From Bradyrhizobium iriomotense (lineage in GTDB: Bacteria; Pseudomonadota; Alphaproteobacteria; Rhizobiales; Xanthobacteraceae), in assembly GCF_030160715.1 (NCBI RefSeq), contig NZ_BSOW01000004.1, positions 1-64,000 on the forward strand: a DNA stretch of 64,000 nt. Reading direction: 5' to 3'. Below are positions 61,367-64,000 of this stretch, one piece after another; position 1 is the first letter of the stretch, and every line of letters starts with the position of its first letter. A program made the position numbers and the translations under genes. Under the pieces are notes generated by a model. The model did no database searches and was not told the DNA's origin. It was given only the letters and a program-made list of their open reading frames with translations.

Positions 61367-62482
61367 TCAGAAATCGAAGTCCTTGATGTTCTGCTTCGTG
61401 AAGATGAAGGGCGAGCCAAGCAGGATTTCGCTGCCATTGACCACGGTCAGCTTGCCGAGCTTGCCCGCTTCCACCGAGGTTGCGCCGGGCTTCAGGCTGC
61501 CGTCCACGACGGCGCGCATCACGTAGGTCGCGGCATAGCCGAGATCGACTGGATTCCATAGCACGACCGACTTGACGCAGTCCGCGTTGACATACGGCTT
61601 CATCGCATTGGGTGTGGCAAGGCCGACCACCGCCACCTTGCCGCAGAGCCTGGCCTTGGTCACGGCTTCCGCCGAAGCGGGAGTCGCGACCGAGGTCATG
61701 CCGAACAGGCCAGCAAGCTTGTCGCCATGCTTGTTGATCAACGTCGTTGCCTGGTTGAAGGACAGGTTGTTGTCCTCCTGTGCCTCGACCGTTTCCAGCC
61801 ATTTCAGCTTGGGATGGCACTTCTGCGCATAGGCCCACATCTCGGCGATCCAGCGTGCCTGGTTCGGCGTCGTGAAGGTCGAGGTGACGATCGCAAAGCT
61901 CTTGTCCTCGCCGGCCTCCTTGGCCATCGAGTCGATCATCGCCTTGGCGATGCCGTTGAACTCGGCCTGGTTGACGAACCATTCGCGCGCATCCGGCGTC
62001 GAATTGGCGTCATAGCCGACGACATGGATGCCCTTCGACAGGGCCTTCTTCAGGACCGGCGCGATCGCCACCGGATCGTTGGCGGCGAAGAGAATGCCGT
62101 CGACGCCGCTGGTGATGTAATTGTCGATGAACTTGATCTGCTCGTCGATCTTGGCTTCGGTCGGGCCGTCGGTCTTCACCGTGACATTACCGAGTGCCTT
62201 GGCAGCGTCCTGCATGCCTTTCGACGTCGCGTTGAAATATCCGATGCCGATCAGCTTCGGCACGTCGACCAGCGTGATCGGCTTGCCGGCCTTGTCGGCC
62301 GCATTGGTTGGCCGGCCGCCGTCATAAGGCTTGGCCGCGGGTGCGGCGTTGGCCTCGCCAGCCGAGCAGGCAAGCGGATTGACCGGCAGGTCGTCCGCGC
62401 CGTCCCATCTCTTGTCCGCCGCCGAGGCCGTTCCGGCCAGCAGCGTCGCGCTGAGGAATGCAGCAGCTAATCCGAGTTTCAT
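61367..62482 (-). CDS. Sugar ABC transporter substrate-binding protein, RhaS/LsrB type
   Basis: The 371-residue precursor has a Sec signal (1-21, ATLLAGTASAA) and the periplasmic binding protein type 1 layout of rhamnose/autoinducer-2 binders (KPITLVDVPKLIGIGYFNATSKGM; GVDGILFAANDP). It lies between the two permease genes and the FGGY kinase gene on the minus strand. The gene order matches the rhizobial rhamnose transport/kinase locus, but L-fucose or another deoxy sugar is possible. Confidence 0.85.
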   Translation of the reverse strand: MKLGLAAAFLSATLLAGTASAADKRWDGADDLPVNPLACSAGEANAAPAAKPYDGGRPTNAADKAGKPITLVDVPKLIGIGYFNATSKGMQDAAKALGNVTVKTDGPTEAKIDEQIKFIDNYITSGVDGILFAANDPVAIAPVLKKALSKGIHVVGYDANSTPDAREWFVNQAEFNGIAKAMIDSMAKEAGEDKSFAIVTSTFTTPNQARWIAEMWAYAQKCHPKLKWLETVEAQEDNNLSFNQATTLINKHGDKLAGLFGMTSVATPASAEAVTKARLCGKVAVVGLATPNAMKPYVNADCVKSVVLWNPVDLGYAATYVMRAVVDGSLKPGATSVEAGKLGKLTVVNGSEILLGSPFIFTKQNIKDFDF

Positions 62483-62532
62483 TTTGTTTTCCTCCCATGT
62501 TGAAGCCGCTTGTCCCGCGGCCAGTCACTCCA

Positions 62533-63525
62533 TCAAATTCCCTCACGTCGCCGCTGGAGCGAACTCGCCACAAGAGTTGAAAGGATGAGCACCGTGCCGA
62601 TGACGACGATCGTCGCGTCGCCTTTGACGCCGGTCAGGGCCAGCCCATTTTTCAAGAGCTGGATCATGGCCAAGCCGACCACCGTGCCCCAGATCGTGCC
62701 GACGCCTCCGAATATGCTGGTGCCGCCGAGCACCACCGCCGCGATCACGTCGAGCTCATAGCCGATCCCCATGTCAGAGCGGGTCGTGGTCACGCGCGAG
62801 ACGAGAACACAAGCCGAAAGGCCGGCCATGAAGCCAGATAGCGTGTAGATGATCAGCTTGGCGCGATCGACCGGCAAGCCGGAAAAGCGCGCGGCGGTCT
62901 CGTTGTTGCCGATCGCATAGAGCGTCCGGCCGAAAGTGGTGCGGTCCAGAACGATTGCGGAGACCACGATCGCGATCAGCAGGAGCCAGAGCTGCGCCGG
63001 CACGCCGAAGAGGTTTTCCTGTCCGATGAAGTAGAACCATTCCGGGTAGCCGCGCACAGAACGCGCCTGGCTGATCCCCTCGGCGAGCCCGCGGTAGAGA
63101 GCAAGCGTCGCGATCGTCATGATCAGCGGCGGCACTTTCACTCTGGTGATGACGATCCCGTTGAGAAAGCCCGCCGCGGCACCGACGAGCAACGAGAAGC
63201 AGATCGCCAGCGGCAAGGGAAAGCCGAAATTCTTCCAGGAATAGCCGAGCAAGATCGCGCAGAGCCCGACGATCGAGCCGACAGAGAGATCGATGCCGCC
63301 GGTGATGATGATGAAGGTCATCGGCAGCGCGATCAGCCCGACCTCGGTCGTCAGCCTGCCTTGATTGAGCAGATTGTCGAGTGTAAGGAAGCGATTGTTC
63401 AAGCCGCCGAGCACGATCAACGCAATGAGCAGGATCACTGCGAGCATCGTCTCGTGGCGCAGCAGCCACCAGGGCACGACGCGCTTGGCGGAGTGGGGGA
63501 GAGGGATTTCGCTCATGGCGCTCAT
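62533..63525 (-). CDS. ABC transporter permease, sugar type (RhaQ/RbsC-like)
   Basis: The 330-residue protein has 8-10 predicted membrane segments and the typical RbsC blocks ITGGIDLSVGSIVGL and LGGTSIFGGVGTIWGTVVG. The start at 63525 overlaps the stop of the upstream permease gene (ATGA). A much longer frame from 63942 runs through that gene and is not real. Confidence 0.88.
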   Translation of the reverse strand: MSAMSEIPLPHSAKRVVPWWLLRHETMLAVILLIALIVLGGLNNRFLTLDNLLNQGRLTTEVGLIALPMTFIIITGGIDLSVGSIVGLCAILLGYSWKNFGFPLPLAICFSLLVGAAAGFLNGIVITRVKVPPLIMTIATLALYRGLAEGISQARSVRGYPEWFYFIGQENLFGVPAQLWLLLIAIVVSAIVLDRTTFGRTLYAIGNNETAARFSGLPVDRAKLIIYTLSGFMAGLSACVLVSRVTTTRSDMGIGYELDVIAAVVLGGTSIFGGVGTIWGTVVGLAMIQLLKNGLALTGVKGDATIVVIGTVLILSTLVASSLQRRREGI

Positions 63526-64000
63526 GCTCCCGCCATGCGCCGGCGCCGCAGAATGTCGGCGATTACGGTCACGAGGATGAGCACGCCCTGGACCGCGCGG
63601 ATCCAGTAGGGCGAGACGTCGATGAAGACCAGCGCGCTCGCGATCTCGGCGATCAGTACGGCGGCAAGCGTCGAGCCGGCCACCGTGCCAACGCCCCCGA
63701 GGATGCTGACGCCTCCGACGACCGACGCGGTGATGATCGTCAGCTCGAGATTGGGCGGCACGGTCGACTGGATGACGCGCAACTGCGTCGCATAGAGCAG
63801 GGCGGCCGCTCCGGCGAACAATCCATGCAGCGCGAAGACCATCACGATCGTGCGCGGCTGCGAAATGCCGCAGAGGCGCGCCGCTTCGGCGTTGCCGCCG
63901 ACCGCGTAGATGGCGCGGCCCGAGGCCGAATAGCGCATCCACAAGGCTGCCAGGACCGTTACCAGGATCATGAGAAAAACCGGAAACGGCAGCACGCCGG
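63522..64000 (-). CDS. ABC transporter permease, sugar type (RhaP/RbsC-like), N-terminal part outside window
   Basis: The frame is open from the window end and encodes the C-terminal 159 residues of a second RbsC-type permease, with GRAIYAVGGNAEAARLCGI and VGGVSILGGVGTVAGS. It is the upstream partner of the next permease and overlaps it by 4 nt. The ATPase expected for the system must lie beyond 64000. Confidence 0.85.
   Translation of the reverse strand, partial: GVLPFPVFLMILVTVLAALWMRYSASGRAIYAVGGNAEAARLCGISQPRTIVMVFALHGLFAGAAALLYATQLRVIQSTVPPNLELTIITASVVGGVSILGGVGTVAGSTLAAVLIAEIASALVFIDVSPYWIRAVQGVLILVTVIADILRRRRMAGA

Noticed and set aside
1..64000. tRNA, rRNA or CRISPR features
   Set aside because: No cloverleaf-like gene, rRNA segment or regularly spaced repeat array was noticed; a covariance-model scan would be needed to exclude small RNAs.

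Overview
The window is high-GC, densely coded DNA of an alphaproteobacterium. The gene families (NMT1-type, polyamine-type and ribose-type ABC importers, heterotetrameric sarcosine oxidase, HupE/UreJ metal permeases, many LysR/GntR regulators) and a palindromic intergenic repeat near 61.3 kb fit Bradyrhizobium or a close relative. That assignment is inference from gene content; no rRNA, tRNA or CRISPR array was seen.

Layout. (1) 1-206: 3' end of an IS630-type transposase, only 12 bp from the end of the next gene. (2) 219-11013: a catabolic island with an ABC importer, a cytosine-deaminase-like amidohydrolase and a Rieske oxygenase in one minus-strand operon; a creatininase-family hydrolase on plus; a second minus-strand operon of cupin, isochorismatase-family hydrolase, FAD oxidase and alpha/beta hydrolase; and a LysR regulator on plus. 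The same 17-bp palindrome sits in both divergent promoter regions, so one regulator probably controls the island. The substrate is unknown, probably a nitrogen-rich cyclic compound. (3) 11071-23625: three HupE/UreJ-type permeases with a parvulin-type isomerase, a secreted PHP-like protein with a His/Asp tail, a 2OG-Fe(II) oxygenase, a membrane-fused spermidine-synthase-like protein, and a TonB receptor whose promoter carries an exact NikR-type operator (GTATGA-N16-TCATAC). This looks like a nickel (or cobalt) acquisition region. (4) 24014-26587: ferredoxin, ferredoxin reductase, cupin and a decayed RraA/CHA-aldolase-like gene. (5) 27087-30494: a large PAS-GGDEF-EAL signalling protein.

(6) 30825-49975: sarcosine oxidase soxBDAG, a GcvA-like LysR, then a long plus-strand series: aminotransferase, aspartate-dehydrogenase-like protein, ATP-dependent hydantoinase hyuA/hyuB, polyamine-type ABC importer, threonine-dehydratase-like enzyme, folD and purU. 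Together they could take an N-methylated cyclic amide (for example N-methylhydantoin, from creatinine) to sarcosine, then glycine plus a folate-bound C1 unit that FolD and PurU oxidise and release as formate. The AspDH-like and dehydratase-like enzymes suggest handling of 3-hydroxyaspartate or iminosuccinate. (7) 50493-58704: a second polyamine-type ABC importer with a DapA-family lyase, a GntR/FCD regulator, an SDR and a D-2-hydroxyacid dehydrogenase. Two copies of a matching 27-bp inverted repeat mark the likely GntR operators. (8) 59039-64000: an enoyl-CoA hydratase, then a minus-strand sugar operon (two ABC permeases, binding protein, FGGY kinase) resembling the rhizobial rhamnose locus and running off the window end.
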